Source of the DNA: Fictibacillus nanhaiensis | GTDB taxonomy: Bacteria > Bacillota > Bacilli > Bacillales > Fictibacillaceae | Direction: 5' to 3' | Assembly: GCF_019801215.1 (NCBI RefSeq) | Contig: NZ_JAHVJO010000002.1 | Coordinates: forward strand, 682,001-746,000 | DNA length: 64,000 bases | In this document: piece after piece, positions 36,802 to 45,338 of the stretch | How the letters are laid out: every line of letters starts with the position of its first letter | Numbering within the stretch: position 1 is the stretch's first letter | Notes under the pieces: generated by a model | Seen by the model: the letters and a program-made list of their open reading frames with translations, nothing else | What the model was told of the DNA's origin: nothing | Databases searched by the model: none | Program-made: the position numbers and the translations under genes

Positions 36802-37602
36802 ATGGATCAAGAACGAAGAATAAAAAATGGACAGGCGTGGAGCAACAGTTCTTATCAGGCTTGGGTCAACCGTTTTGGCACGCCTGAAAAAGCAGTAGCA
36901 CGCATTTTAAAAGATCCAAAAAGACGTTTACAGCCGCTCCATACCTATATCGGGGATGTAGCAGGTAAAAAGGTTGTTAATCTGCTAGGATCACACGGAA
37001 GTAAAGCCGTCGCACTGTCTCTCCTTGGAGCCGACGCTACCGTTATTGATATTTCAGAATCAAATGCCGCTTACGCTCGGGAACTTGCTCAAGCTGCAGA
37101 CGTGGATGTTCGCTATGTAGTCGAGGATATATTGAATCTGCCTGAAGCAGAATTGACCGTCGATTATGATATGGCTTTTATGGAAAACGGTATCCTGCAC
37201 TATTTCTCAGATTTACACCTTTATTTTAAAGTTGTGTCACGTCTTCTAAAAAAAGGCGGCACACTCATCCTGCAAGACTTTCATCCTGTTTCAACGAAGC
37301 TTATTGAGTCTCAAGGCAAAAGTCAGGGTACTAGAAAGCATAAAGTGACCGGTGATTATTTTAGCGAAGAACTCGTTACGACAGATGTGGCTTATTCTAA
37401 GTTTTTGCCAGAACTGCAATACGCGACGTCAGAAGAACGTGCTCCTTTTCAGGTGCAAATCCGTCAATGGACACTTGGTGAAATCGTTACGGCGATCGGC
37501 AGCCAAGGCTTATGGATCAAACAGCTCGTAGAAGAACCGCATCCAGATGAACTGGACCGAGGCATCCCCAAATCCTTTATTATCGTGGCGGAGAAATTAT
37601 AA
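36802..37602 (+). CDS. Class I SAM-dependent methyltransferase
   Basis: Methyltransferase of 266 residues with the Rossmann motif [30 protein letters not shown] and the downstream [35 protein letters not shown] region. Relatives are annotated only generally. GGAGG 9 bases before the ATG at 36802 sets the start. Its stop overlaps the lipL start (TAATG), so the two are translated together; whether the methyltransferase acts on lipoate metabolism is unknown. Confidence 0.85.
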   Translation: MDQERRIKNGQAWSNSSYQAWVNRFGTPEKAVARILKDPKRRLQPLHTYIGDVAGKKVVNLLGSHGSKAVALSLLGADATVIDISESNAAYARELAQAADVDVRYVVEDILNLPEAELTVDYDMAFMENGILHYFSDLHLYFKVVSRLLKKGGTLILQDFHPVSTKLIESQGKSQGTRKHKVTGDYFSEELVTTDVAYSKFLPELQYATSEERAPFQVQIRQWTLGEIVTAIGSQGLWIKQLVEEPHPDELDRGIPKSFIIVAEKL

Positions 37603-38435
37603 TGAATGATCATCTTTTAGATCAACCCGTTTGGCGGTTGATCGATCAGTCAACACTTGGCCCTTCTTTTGATGCACGGCAATCCTTCGCAATAGACGAT
37701 ACGCTATGCACGTCTATAGGCAGCGGAAATTCACCTGCGACAGCACGCACGTGGGTTCACCACCAAACGATCGTACTCGGCATTCAAGATACGCGTCTTC
37801 CATATTTAAAAGATGGAATCCAATTCCTTGAAGACCAAGGTTACCGCGTCATCGTTCGAAATTCAGGCGGACTTGCCGTCGTGCTGGACGAAGGTGTTCT
37901 CAATCTATCACTCATCCTTCTCGAAAAAGAAGGTACGATCGATATCAATCAAGGATATGACACGATGAAGGAACTTGTGGAACACTTGCTAAAGCCTTAT
38001 GGCGTGTCTTTTGAAGCATATGAGATCATCGGCTCATATTGTCCGGGAAGCTATGATTTAAGCATCGGCGGAAAAAAATTTGCCGGGATCTCCCAGCGTC
38101 GCATGCGCGGCGGTGTTGCGGTGCAGATCTATCTGTGTGTTAACGGAAGTGGTTCAGAACGCGCTTCGGTGATTGGAGAATTTTATAAGCGCGGATTGCA
38201 GGGTGCAACGACTAAGTTCCAATATCCTGAAATTCAGCCGGAAGTGATGGCAAGCCTCGCGGAGCTGCTCGGTGTTTCCCTTTCGGTTGCTGATATCCAC
38301 GCAGCACTTTTAAACGCGCTGCACAAAAATAGTGAACTGTTTTACAGCGGTCAGCTTTCTGCTGAAGAAAGTGAGCTGCTCCCAGGAAACATCCAACGAA
38401 TGTGGGACCGAAATGAAAAGGCACTGTCACTATAG
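37602..38435 (+). CDS. lipL: Lipoyl-[GcvH]:protein N-lipoyltransferase
   Basis: Amidotransferase that moves octanoyl/lipoyl groups from GcvH to E2 subunits of 2-oxoacid dehydrogenases. The 277-residue protein has the [19 protein letters not shown] segment, the active Cys147 in [12 protein letters not shown] and the lysine region [12 protein letters not shown]. It corresponds to B. subtilis LipL (YwfL), which sits next to pta as here. It is co-translated with the methyltransferase. Confidence 0.92.
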   Translation: MNDHLLDQPVWRLIDQSTLGPSFDARQSFAIDDTLCTSIGSGNSPATARTWVHHQTIVLGIQDTRLPYLKDGIQFLEDQGYRVIVRNSGGLAVVLDEGVLNLSLILLEKEGTIDINQGYDTMKELVEHLLKPYGVSFEAYEIIGSYCPGSYDLSIGGKKFAGISQRRMRGGVAVQIYLCVNGSGSERASVIGEFYKRGLQGATTKFQYPEIQPEVMASLAELLGVSLSVADIHAALLNALHKNSELFYSGQLSAEESELLPGNIQRMWDRNEKALSL

Positions 38436-38478
38436 GTGGCTGTGTCTTTTTAGCGGGTGGAAACCAGAAATGGCTTCT

Positions 38479-38600
38479 GAATCCAAAAGTTTTGGTATTG
38501 AATTCAAAAGTTTTACTACTGAATCCAAAAGTTTCACACTCCAATCCAAAAATTTTCAGCATTTATCCACGAGTTGTCAAATATCGACAAATTTCGCATC
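38479..38600 (+). repeat. 21-bp phased repeat array, copy 3
   Basis: Units start at 38479, 38500, 38521, 38542 and 38563, exactly 21 bp apart. The first four follow GAATCCAAAAGTTTTGG; the fifth is TTATCCACGAGT with the tail TTGTCAAATATCGACAAATTTCGC, matching the tails of copies 1 and 2. GCGGGTGG lies 20 bases before the first unit. It fills the space between convergent lipL and pta. Confidence 0.9.
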
Positions 38601-38610
38601 TTATATATAG

Positions 38611-38638
38611 AAAAAAGGGCCAACATGTGGCCCTTTTC
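38611..38638. terminator. Bidirectional terminator lipL / pta
   Basis: AAGGGCC pairs with GGCCCTT; T runs on both strands. Confidence 0.85.
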
Positions 38639-38653
38639 TTAATCCGGTTTATT

Positions 38654-39625
38654 TTACAAGGCTTGCATCGCTGTAATAAGAGCTAATTTATACACGTCTT
38701 CTGCGTTACAGCCGCGTGACAAGTCATTCACAGGCATGTTCAACCCTTGTAAGATTGGTCCGATCGCTTCAAATCCGCCTAAGCGCTGAACCATCTTGTA
38801 ACCAATGTTCCCCGTTTCAAGACTCGGGAAAATAAACACATTTGCTTCCCCTTTTAATGGTGAATCAGGCGCTTTTTTCGTTGCTACAGACGGCACGAAT
38901 GCGGCATCGAACTGAAGTTCTCCATCATACGTAAAATCAGGGTTCATTCCTTTAAGCACTTCCAATGCCTCAACGACTTTCTCTGTTTCGGGCGATACGG
39001 CAGATCCTTTTGTTGAGAATGACAGCAGCGCTACTTTTGGATCGATGCCAAAAACGCGTGCTGTTTCCGCACTGACCATTGCAGATTCTGCAAGATCCTG
39101 ACTTGATGGTGAGATGTTGATCGCACAATCTGCGAACACATACTTCTCATCGCCACGAACCATGATAAACGCACCAGACGTTTTCTTAATGCCTTCTTTT
39201 GTTTTGATAATCTGCAGAGCCGGACGAACGGTATCCGCTGTTGAATGTGCAGCACCACTAACAAGCCCGTGTGCTTTACCTGTATAAACAAGCATCGTAC
39301 CAAAATAATTTTCATCTAGTAATATTTTGCGTGCCTGTTCTTCTGTTGTCTTTCCTTTACGTCGTTCTACCAAAGCTTCAACGAGAGCATCGAACTCACC
39401 GTAATCAGAAGGGTTGATAACCTCTACTCCATGGAGGGAAATTCCTGAAGCTTCTGCTTTTCCCGATACTTCCTCTTTGTCTCCAATCAGAACGGGCTTT
39501 AATACTTTTTCCGCTGCTAGGCGGCTCGCTGCTTCCAGAATTCTTTCATCTGTACCTTCAGGAAACACGATTACCGGGTTTGCTGCTTGTACTTTATTCT
39601 TTAAATCTATAAAAAGATCACTCAT
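38654..39625 (-). CDS. pta: Phosphate acetyltransferase
   Basis: Interconverts acetyl-CoA and acetyl phosphate in overflow metabolism. The ATG at 39625 has GGGAGG 7 bases before it and gives 323 residues, the length of B. subtilis Pta. Family segments: VFPEGTDERILEAASRL, MLVYTGKAHGLVSGAAHSTADTVRPALQIIKT and NVFIFPSLETGNIGYKMVQRLGG. A possible cre site lies 95 bases upstream, in keeping with CcpA activation of pta in B. subtilis. Confidence 0.95.
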   Translation of the reverse strand: MSDLFIDLKNKVQAANPVIVFPEGTDERILEAASRLAAEKVLKPVLIGDKEEVSGKAEASGISLHGVEVINPSDYGEFDALVEALVERRKGKTTEEQARKILLDENYFGTMLVYTGKAHGLVSGAAHSTADTVRPALQIIKTKEGIKKTSGAFIMVRGDEKYVFADCAINISPSSQDLAESAMVSAETARVFGIDPKVALLSFSTKGSAVSPETEKVVEALEVLKGMNPDFTYDGELQFDAAFVPSVATKKAPDSPLKGEANVFIFPSLETGNIGYKMVQRLGGFEAIGPILQGLNMPVNDLSRGCNAEDVYKLALITAMQAL

Positions 39626-39719
39626 TATATAGCCTCCCAAATGTCCGTTTACACGTAGCCAAAATGCATTCCCTACTAGAGTACTCCTTTTCCTATACCT
39701 TTTAAACCTATCCATACAG

Positions 39720-39734
39720 TTGTAAGCGCTTGAT
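39720..39734 (-). promoter_or_regulatory. Candidate cre site upstream of pta
   Basis: ATCAAGCGCTTACAA on the minus strand has a perfect right half (CGCTTACA) of the cre consensus and a degenerate left half. It lies upstream of a possible TATAGG -10, where activating cre sites occur. Confidence 0.4.
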
Positions 39735-39848
39735 AGAAGAAGTTCTTTTATTTTGAATTTTTAAACGAAAATCCTCTCGCTTTGTTTAAAAACAAGTTCT
39801 TCGGGAAATCTTTTATTGAAATACATTTTGAGGAGGCGATCATTAAGT

Positions 39849-40175
39849 ATGCATGAAGCGTATCAAGAATGTATTGATGAATGCTTGCGCTGTATGCAGG
39901 CGTGCAACCATTGCTATGATGCATGTTTAAAGGAAGAAGACGTCAAAATGATGGCAGGTTGTATCCGTTTGGACCGGGAATGTGCGGATATATGTAGCCT
40001 TGCCGCAGAAATGATGGCGAGAAACAGCCCGTTTGTTAACGAAATCTGTGAGCTTTGTGCAAAAGTTTGTGAAGCTTGCGGAAAAGAATGTGAAAAACAC
40101 GATATGCAGCATTGCCAAGATTGCGCAAAGGCCTGTTACCGGTGTGCTGAAGTCTGCAGAAAGATGGTTTCCTAA
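39849..40175 (+). CDS. Cysteine-rich four-helix copper-binding protein (Csp/YhjQ type)
   Basis: DUF326/Csp-type protein of 108 residues with 19 cysteines, mostly spaced CxxxC or CxxC (ECIDECLRCMQACNHCYDAC; ELCAKVCEACGKEC). Csp proteins fold as four-helix tubes lined by cysteines that store many Cu(I) ions in the cytosol. The ATG at 39849 is preferred, though GAGGAGG is 12 bases away; an upstream TTG is the alternative. Single gene with its own terminator. Confidence 0.85.
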   Translation: MHEAYQECIDECLRCMQACNHCYDACLKEEDVKMMAGCIRLDRECADICSLAAEMMARNSPFVNEICELCAKVCEACGKECEKHDMQHCQDCAKACYRCAEVCRKMVS

Positions 40176-40185
40176 TGAACAAACC

Positions 40186-40220
40186 GGCTTTCTTCCAATA
40201 AGGAAGAAAGCTTTTTATTT
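40186..40220 (+). terminator. Terminator after Csp gene
   Basis: GGCTTTCTTCC pairs with GGAAGAAAGCT and runs into TTTTTATTTT. Confidence 0.85.
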
Positions 40221-40229
40221 TGCCTAAAA

Positions 40230-40255
40230 TGAATCTTTTTCATTTTTTCATCGTA
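40230..40255 (+). promoter_or_regulatory. ECF sigmaW-type promoter of spo0M
   Basis: TGAATC, exactly 16 bases, CGTA fits the sigmaW consensus TGAAAC-N16-CGTA with one mismatch. It lies 35 bases before the spo0M ATG. B. subtilis spo0M is known to respond to sigmaW. Confidence 0.65.
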
Positions 40256-40289
40256 CAAATGAGAGAAAAATTTGGAGGAGGAATTAATT

Positions 40290-41066
40290 ATGTCATTCGT
40301 TAATCGTATGTTGGCAAGTGTAGGCATTGGATCTGCAAAAGTAGATACCCTCTTAGATAAAGACACGTATTCTCCGGGCGAGACGATTACAGGGACGATC
40401 AAGATTGAAGGCGGAAAAGTGGATCAGAACATCGATCACATCACGCTTTATGTAATGACAGAATTTTACCGTGAAGTAGATGATAAAAAAGTTAGAGACA
40501 CCGCAGCTATCGAAAAAACGACGGTTGGCACAAATTTAGTAGTGAAAGCAGAGAGCTTAGAAGAGATTCCATTCTCCCTTCAGCTTCCGTACGACACACC
40601 TTATACACTTGGCCACACTCCGGTTTGGATCAAAACAGGACTTGATATCCAAATGGCTATCGACCCGACAGACAACGATCAGATCCGTGTGCATCCTGAT
40701 ACAGATGCATCGGCCATTTTTGATGCAATTGAAAAGCTCGGCTTTAGACTCCGTAAAGCATATTGTGGATCTGCTCCGCGTTATATGCGCCGCAGACTTC
40801 CGTTTCTTCAAGAATTTGAATATGTACCAGCATCAGGCGCTTATGCCGGAAAACTGGATGAACTTGAGGTGATTCTTGTTCCGCAATCGGACAGCATCGA
40901 ACTGTTACTGGAGATTGATAAACGTGGTAAAGGATTGTTTGGCATGCTTGAAGAAGCGATGGATCTTGATGAAACGAAAGTGAGACTGACTCTTACACGC
41001 GATGAGCTCAAGAATCCTTCTTATGTTCGAAGTAAACTGGAACAAACACTTCATCGTTTTAGCTAG
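40290..41066 (+). CDS. spo0M: Sporulation-control protein Spo0M
   Basis: Arrestin-like beta-sandwich protein of 258 residues, the length I recall for B. subtilis Spo0M. The opening MSFVNRMLASVGIGSAKVDTLLDKDTYSPGETITG and the middle RKAYCGSAPRYMRRRLPFLQEFEY-type region are characteristic. In B. subtilis it modulates early sporulation by an unknown route. GGAGG 8 bases before the ATG at 40290 sets the start. Confidence 0.92.
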   Translation: MSFVNRMLASVGIGSAKVDTLLDKDTYSPGETITGTIKIEGGKVDQNIDHITLYVMTEFYREVDDKKVRDTAAIEKTTVGTNLVVKAESLEEIPFSLQLPYDTPYTLGHTPVWIKTGLDIQMAIDPTDNDQIRVHPDTDASAIFDAIEKLGFRLRKAYCGSAPRYMRRRLPFLQEFEYVPASGAYAGKLDELEVILVPQSDSIELLLEIDKRGKGLFGMLEEAMDLDETKVRLTLTRDELKNPSYVRSKLEQTLHRFS

Positions 41067-41074
41067 TCTCCTTT

Positions 41075-41102
41075 TTGGAATCGTCCTCTTGTGTGTTATA
41101 TT
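41075..41102 (+). promoter_or_regulatory. hemQ promoter
   Basis: TTGGAA, 16 bases, TATATT, 40 bases before the hemQ ATG. Confidence 0.5.
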
Positions 41103-41142
41103 TGTAGGGACGTTTATATATTAGCAAGGAGTGAATGATACG

Positions 41143-41886
41143 ATGAGTGAAGCAGCTATTACATTAGAAGGCTGGTATTGCCTTCATGATTTCCGTACGA
41201 TGGACTGGGCCGCTTGGAAAACACTTACGAGTGACCAAAGAGAATACGCGATAAATGAGTTTTTAACCTTTCTTGAAAAATGGGAAAATGTAGAAGCGAA
41301 TCAAACAGGAAGCCACGCTCTTTACAGCATTATGGGGCAAAAAGCTGACTTTATGATGATGCTCTTACGTCCAACTATGGAAGAATTGAACGAAATTGAG
41401 AACGCATTTAATAAAACCGCTTTTGCTCAATATACGATAAAAGCTTACTCTTACGTTTCTGTTGTTGAGCTAAGTACGTACAACCCTCAAAACGAAAGCG
41501 GCGAGATGGATCCGATGATTAAAGCTCGTTTGTTCCCTGAACTTCCAAAATGGAAGCATGTATGTTTCTATCCTATGGATAAACGCCGTGATGGGGACGA
41601 TAATTGGTACATGCTGCCGATGGAAGAGCGTAAGAAGATGATGTACTCACACGGTATGATCGGCCGCGGATATGCAGGTAAAGTGAAGCAGATCATCACG
41701 GGTTCAGTAGGATTCGACGATTGGGAATGGGGCGTTACCCTTTTCTCAAACGACATGCTGCAGTTTAAAAAACTTGTATACGAAATGCGCTTTGATGAAG
41801 TAAGCGCGCGCTACGGGGAATTCGGTTCTTTCTATGTTGGAAACATCCTTAAAAAAGAAGCCGTGCCTGCATTTTTACAAATATAA
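41143..41886 (+). CDS. hemQ: Coproheme decarboxylase HemQ (YwfI)
   Basis: Last enzyme of the coproporphyrin-dependent heme pathway of Gram-positive bacteria; converts Fe-coproporphyrin III to heme b. The 247-residue chlorite-dismutase-fold protein has the characteristic [15 protein letters not shown] start, [23 protein letters not shown] with the heme-ligand His region, and [13 protein letters not shown]. The ATG at 41143 is chosen because AAGGAG is too close to the earlier one. Position after pta matches B. subtilis. Confidence 0.94.
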   Translation: MSEAAITLEGWYCLHDFRTMDWAAWKTLTSDQREYAINEFLTFLEKWENVEANQTGSHALYSIMGQKADFMMMLLRPTMEELNEIENAFNKTAFAQYTIKAYSYVSVVELSTYNPQNESGEMDPMIKARLFPELPKWKHVCFYPMDKRRDGDDNWYMLPMEERKKMMYSHGMIGRGYAGKVKQIITGSVGFDDWEWGVTLFSNDMLQFKKLVYEMRFDEVSARYGEFGSFYVGNILKKEAVPAFLQI

Positions 41887-41901
41887 TCGATAGTACAATG
41901 A

Positions 41902-41932
41902 CCTTTGCCTATTAATGGGCAGAGGTTTTTTT
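41902..41932 (+). terminator. Terminator after hemQ
   Basis: CCT-TGCC pairs with GGGCA-AGG and is followed by seven T. Confidence 0.8.
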
Positions 41933-42036
41933 GTATAGGTTTGGTCTAGTTTCTCTAAAGAGCTCATACACATATATCGAATGTTCTGATTTCCCTGCTT
42001 GTACATCAAGACTTACCATATAGAGGGGGAATAATT

Positions 42037-42468
42037 TTGGCTGTTATTAAAGCAACAAATAAAGATATTGAATTGCTTGCCCGGTTAATGCGAGCGGAAG
42101 CGGAAGGTGAAGGCGACCAAGGTATGCTGCTTGTTGGGAATGTTGGCGTAAACCGTATTCGTTCCAATTGCCTTGATTTTAAAAATATCCGGACGATGCA
42201 GCAGATGGTGTTCCAAAGACCAGGGGGATTTGAAGCGACCATTAAAGGCTATTTTTATCAAGGTGCCCGCGAGAATGAAAAGCGATTAGCCAAAAAGATC
42301 ATCAATGGTCAGCGTTTTCATCCGGCTAAGAATTCTCTATGGTTCTTTGACCCAACAGGTGCTTGTCCGCCTACTTGGTACAATCAGCCATCTTCCGGAA
42401 GTTACAAAGCACACTGTTTTTATCAGCCGAAACAAAGCGATTGTCCGAATGTGTTTAACACCTATTAG
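42037..42468 (+). CDS. cwlJ: Spore cortex hydrolase CwlJ
   Basis: Hydrolase_2/SleB-fold enzyme of 143 residues that degrades spore cortex peptidoglycan during germination, including Ca-dipicolinate-triggered germination. Family segments: LMRAEAEGEGDQGMLLVGNVGVNR with the catalytic Glu, and FHPAKNSLWFFDPTGACPPTW. It lacks a signal peptide, as CwlJ does. The start is TTG with AGGGGG 7 bases before it. gerQ follows 12 bases later, and CwlJ location in the coat depends on GerQ. Confidence 0.94.
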   Translation: MAVIKATNKDIELLARLMRAEAEGEGDQGMLLVGNVGVNRIRSNCLDFKNIRTMQQMVFQRPGGFEATIKGYFYQGARENEKRLAKKIINGQRFHPAKNSLWFFDPTGACPPTWYNQPSSGSYKAHCFYQPKQSDCPNVFNTY

Positions 42469-42480
42469 GGAGGTTTGTAG

Positions 42481-42927
42481 ATGAGCTATTATCAACCGAA
42501 TTATGAGCAATATTATCGTCAGCAAAATGGAATGGGTGGCATGGCCGGAATGGGCGTGCCCCAGGAGATGGCGCAAACCCAGCAAGCACCAGGCGTTGGT
42601 GGTGGACCACTTCCAGATATCGGTTTACCTGGTCAGCTTCCGATCGAGCAATCGTACATCGAAAATATCTTACGTTTAAACAAAGGAAAAGTAGCTACTG
42701 TGTACATGACGTTTGAAAATAACGAAAAATGGAATGCAAAAGTTTTTAAAGGGATTATTGAAGCTGCAGGCCGTGACCATATCATTTTAAGTGACCCGCA
42801 AACAGGAAAACGATATTTGCTATTGATGGTCTACGTAAACTATGTCACGTTTGATGAAGAGATTAACTACACCTATCCATATGGAACTCAGCAATCGGGG
42901 CAATACTCTCAATACAGCCCTCGTTGA
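42481..42927 (+). CDS. gerQ: Spore coat protein GerQ (YwdL)
   Basis: Inner spore coat protein needed to place CwlJ, cross-linked by transglutaminase Tgl in B. subtilis. The 148-residue chain has a Q/Y/G/M-rich N-terminal half (residues 1-50, many Gln for cross-linking) and a conserved C-terminal half (QSYIENILRLNKGKVATVYMTFENN). It is shorter than the B. subtilis protein. AGGGAGG precedes the ATG; cwlJ-gerQ forms one unit. Confidence 0.93.
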   Translation: MSYYQPNYEQYYRQQNGMGGMAGMGVPQEMAQTQQAPGVGGGPLPDIGLPGQLPIEQSYIENILRLNKGKVATVYMTFENNEKWNAKVFKGIIEAAGRDHIILSDPQTGKRYLLLMVYVNYVTFDEEINYTYPYGTQQSGQYSQYSPR

Positions 42928-42960
42928 TAGAAACCCATCTTGTCTGGTCAAGACAGTCAT

Positions 42961-42995
42961 AAAAAAAGGCGCCTTTTGTTTAGGCGCCTTCTTAT
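42961..42995. terminator. Bidirectional terminator gerQ / ywdK
   Basis: GGCGCC...GGCGCC hairpin with AAAAAAA before and TTCTTATT after. Confidence 0.75.
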
Positions 42996-43366
42996 TATGC
43001 TTTTACTACAGATATGATGAGTAAGATCCACCCGATGATAAAAGCAAGTCCTCCAAGCGGTGTAATCGGTCCAAAGAACTTCATTCCGGTGTTTGAAAGC
43101 GCGTAAAGACTTCCAGAGAACAGGATGATTCCGATAAAAAAAGACCAACCCGCTCCATTTAATAATGCTGATGCCGGCCATTTGCCGAGCAAAATGCCCA
43201 CAGCAAGTAAAGCTAAAGCATGATACATATGATATTGAACACCTGTTTGAAAGACGTGCAGCATATTTCGTTCGTTTAATTTCGCTTCAAGCGCATGCGC
43301 TCCAAATGCTCCCAACACTACGGCAAGCATCGCATTAACGGCTCCTAAGATTAGAAAAAGCTTCAT
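42995..43366 (-). CDS. ywdK: DUF423 membrane protein YwdK
   Basis: A 123-residue membrane protein with four hydrophobic helices; opening FLILGAVNAMLAVVLGAFGAHALEAKL and the ending FFGPITPLGGLAFIIGWILLI are diagnostic of DUF423. Function unknown. It keeps the B. subtilis gerQ-ywdK neighbourhood. Confidence 0.88.
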   Translation of the reverse strand: MKLFLILGAVNAMLAVVLGAFGAHALEAKLNERNMLHVFQTGVQYHMYHALALLAVGILLGKWPASALLNGAGWSFFIGIILFSGSLYALSNTGMKFFGPITPLGGLAFIIGWILLIISVVKA

Positions 43367-43480
43367 GTTTCCACTCCTGTTTTTCTTTTATCTTACCACT
43401 TCCATGCACTGAAACAAAAGATTGCCACACGATTGTAAGGAATTAGGCGGACGACTTGTCCATGATAAAAAAGGCGAACG

Positions 43481-43708
43481 TTATCTTTTTTTCACTTGGC
43501 GTTCGCTGTCCAGAAGCCGGACGTATTGATCGATTTTGCGTTCTAGCTCTTCTTTTTCCACTAACTCTGAATGCAGCTCCCTTATAATGCCTTCAAGGCT
43601 TTGGATCCGCTTTTCAAACTGAAATAGCAAATACCCTGCGATGACAATAGGGAATCCAACATTACCGAGGAGATTTACTAAGTTAAGCCAATCGGTCGCC
43701 TGATTCAT
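43481..43708 (-). CDS. YvrJ-family small membrane protein
   Basis: A 75-residue protein: one membrane helix (LLGNVGFPIVIAGYLLFQFE) and a charged coiled-coil tail (KRIQSLEGIIRELHSELVEKEELERKI). The VGFPI-AGYLL-R/E pattern is that of YvrJ proteins, whose role is unknown. The ATG at 43708 with GAGGGGG 9 bases before it is preferred over an earlier ATG. Confidence 0.72.
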   Translation of the reverse strand: MNQATDWLNLVNLLGNVGFPIVIAGYLLFQFEKRIQSLEGIIRELHSELVEKEELERKIDQYVRLLDSERQVKKR

Positions 43709-43836
43709 TTTAAGTTTCCCCCTCATTTTTAATCGAACATATGTTCGTAAAATTATTATAAAACGAAAGAGAAAATTTTACCATCATTCCTTTTGCATAT
43801 TTTTATTTTGAATCCTTCGACCTATACAAAAAATGG

Positions 43837-43862
43837 GTTTAGAATATTTTATATCGTGGAAT
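43837..43862 (+). promoter_or_regulatory. SigmaB-type promoter
   Basis: GTTTAG, 14 bases, TGGAAT fits the general-stress sigmaB consensus GTTTAW-N13-15-GGGWAW with one mismatch in each box. It lies 40 bases before the next small gene and has the same layout as the promoter at 46007. Confidence 0.55.
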
Positions 43863-43902
43863 AAAGATACTAAGACGGAAACAATCAAAGGAGGAGCATC
43901 AA

Positions 43903-44073
43903 ATGGAACTTCTTATTACGATGATGTATACAATACTAGGACTAGCTGCACTTAGTTTAATAGCAACAGCTACAGCAGTTTACTTTTCTAATAAAAAGAT
44001 TAATGAACAGATTGAAATTGCAAAACGCAAAGATAAGCGAATGGAACACCAAAACCAATACGTTTCGATCTAA
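43903..44073 (+). CDS. Small membrane protein, 56 residues, probable stress gene
   Basis: The peptide starts MELLITMMYTILGLAALSL, has one membrane helix (residues 5-28) and then a charged tail (KKINEQIEIAKRKDKRMEHQ). No family recognised. The AAAGGAGG site 8 bases before the ATG, a sigmaB-like promoter and an immediate terminator make it a well-supported single gene in what would otherwise be a gap. Confidence 0.75.
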   Translation: MELLITMMYTILGLAALSLIATATAVYFSNKKINEQIEIAKRKDKRMEHQNQYVSI

Positions 44074-44104
44074 CAGCTCATACATATGATGCTGTTTTTT
44101 TTTT
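44072..44104 (+). terminator. Terminator after small membrane gene
   Basis: AACAGC pairs with GCTGTT and is followed by ten T. Confidence 0.8.
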
Positions 44105-44140
44105 GCATTTTTTTAGGTTAATGCTTTTCTTTTCGGGCTA

Positions 44141-44176
44141 AAAAAAAGAAAACCCGTTCACTTTGAACAGGTTTTA
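44141..44176 (-). terminator. Terminator after ywdI-like gene
   Basis: On the minus strand AAACC-GTTCA pairs with TGAAC-GGTTT, followed by TTCTTTTTTT. Confidence 0.8.
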
Positions 44177-44179
44177 CTA

Positions 44180-44503
44180 TTAAAAATCAAAGATTGAATC
44201 ATTATTTCCATCACTTTCACTGTCATTGCTATCATCATCTTCATACTCCATATCATAATCCATCATCGATTTACTACTTTTTTGGGCAGAAGGAGAAGTT
44301 ACCATACTTGCCGGTTTTTGAATGGGGTGTGACGGTACCCACTCTTTAACGACAGGATCATTTCCTGCTTCCATCATGATTTCACAAAGTGCCTGAATAG
44401 CAGAAACGTGTTCTCGCAGTTTAGGAGAATTTTCGCTAAGCTGCTTAATTTCTGCTACATGCTGTTCTATTTTTTTTGCAAACTGACTAACAGGTATATT
44501 CAT
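44180..44503 (-). CDS. ywdI: YwdI-like (DUF5327) protein
   Basis: A 107-residue soluble protein: an N-terminal helical domain (MNIPVSQFAKKIEQHVAEIKQL, SAIQALCEIMMEAG) and an acidic, Ser/Asp/Asn-rich C-terminal tail. The start and the location near gerQ fit YwdI. The ATG at 44503 is preferred; in-frame GTG codons lie just upstream. Function unknown. Confidence 0.7.
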   Translation of the reverse strand: MNIPVSQFAKKIEQHVAEIKQLSENSPKLREHVSAIQALCEIMMEAGNDPVVKEWVPSHPIQKPASMVTSPSAQKSSKSMMDYDMEYEDDDSNDSESDGNNDSIFDF

Positions 44504-44749
44504 TTCTTTCACCACAACAATCTTTTTTTCTTATTTTATCAAACGAGCCCTCAGAAAGAAAATCACGCACAAAAAGACAGCTCTCCGATAGCTGCCTTTC
44601 TGTTCCAAACTCCGCCCAATAACTCTCATTAACTAACATATTCACGGTGATCCATGCCGCAAATATACAAGTGAATGCTCATATAAAATATCGTATATAA
44701 AAGTCCCCCTTTTTCATAGATTTTTTCATTTCTAAGAGAACAGGTTTGT

Positions 44750-44980
44750 TTATGACGTATCTACCCAGCTGAACGCCTGATTATTTGTGATTACCGCTCC
44801 CACAAATACACGTTCTAACTTATTGATCTCACGCTTTTCTACATTCATAAAGAGTGCCGAAATATTACCTACTGCAGGCATTGCTTGTCCCGATCTAGGC
44901 ACAGAAGCAAGTAAAATAAAGTTCTTCATGACAGACCCCATTAATAGCACTACCCAAAGCATGTACGTCATAACTTCCAT
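44750..44980 (-). CDS. Hypothetical protein, 76 residues
   Basis: Unrecognised. It begins MEVMTYMLWVVLLMGSVMKNF, a hydrophobic N-terminal segment, then a polar part (NVEKREINKLERVFVGAVITN). GGGGAAGGG sits before the ATG at 44980, which argues for a real gene, but no homologue or partner is evident. Confidence 0.4.
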   Translation of the reverse strand: MEVMTYMLWVVLLMGSVMKNFILLASVPRSGQAMPAVGNISALFMNVEKREINKLERVFVGAVITNNQAFSWVDTS

Positions 44981-45338
44981 GTTCCCTTCCCCTTTCAGTA
45001 ATGTAGTTTTATAGGTTACCGATCTATTTAAACCCGTACTGGTAAGCTGTTGTTTTTTTAGTCCTCCTTTCGAACTTACCAATTTATGTGGTGTTATCTG
45101 TGATTATACGTACCTTCACACAAAATGTTTGTCACAATGTGCTTTTGTTTAAAAGTTTCTATCAACAAAAATTCGCTTTTCCATACAAAAAAGAGCAGAT
45201 TGAGCACTGCTTTTTGTATAATGTTTATAATAGGTGTGAATTTGTTAGCGAGTTCACGCTGATTATGATAGAAAAAGACGGAGACATTCCTATTGTTTTC
45301 AGTCTGAACGATTTACTGTAGAAAAGAGGAGGAAAATC
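44981..45338. other. Intergenic region before carbonic anhydrase gene
   Basis: 358 bases. The minus strand has a TATAAT near 45102-45107 and an AAAGGAGG near 45062-45069 that is not followed by a usable start codon. The plus strand has TATAAT-like -10 elements around 45218-45231 for the carbonic anhydrase gene. The plus-strand frame through this region has no ribosome site and is judged spurious. Confidence 0.4.

Noticed and set aside
41940-42036. SigmaE promoter for cwlJ
   Set aside because: CATACACA and CATATATC resemble the -10 element, but no -35 element occurs at the right distance.
45088-45321. 77-residue plus-strand frame before the carbonic anhydrase gene
   Set aside because: No ribosome site, and it runs through the region where carbonic anhydrase promoter elements lie.
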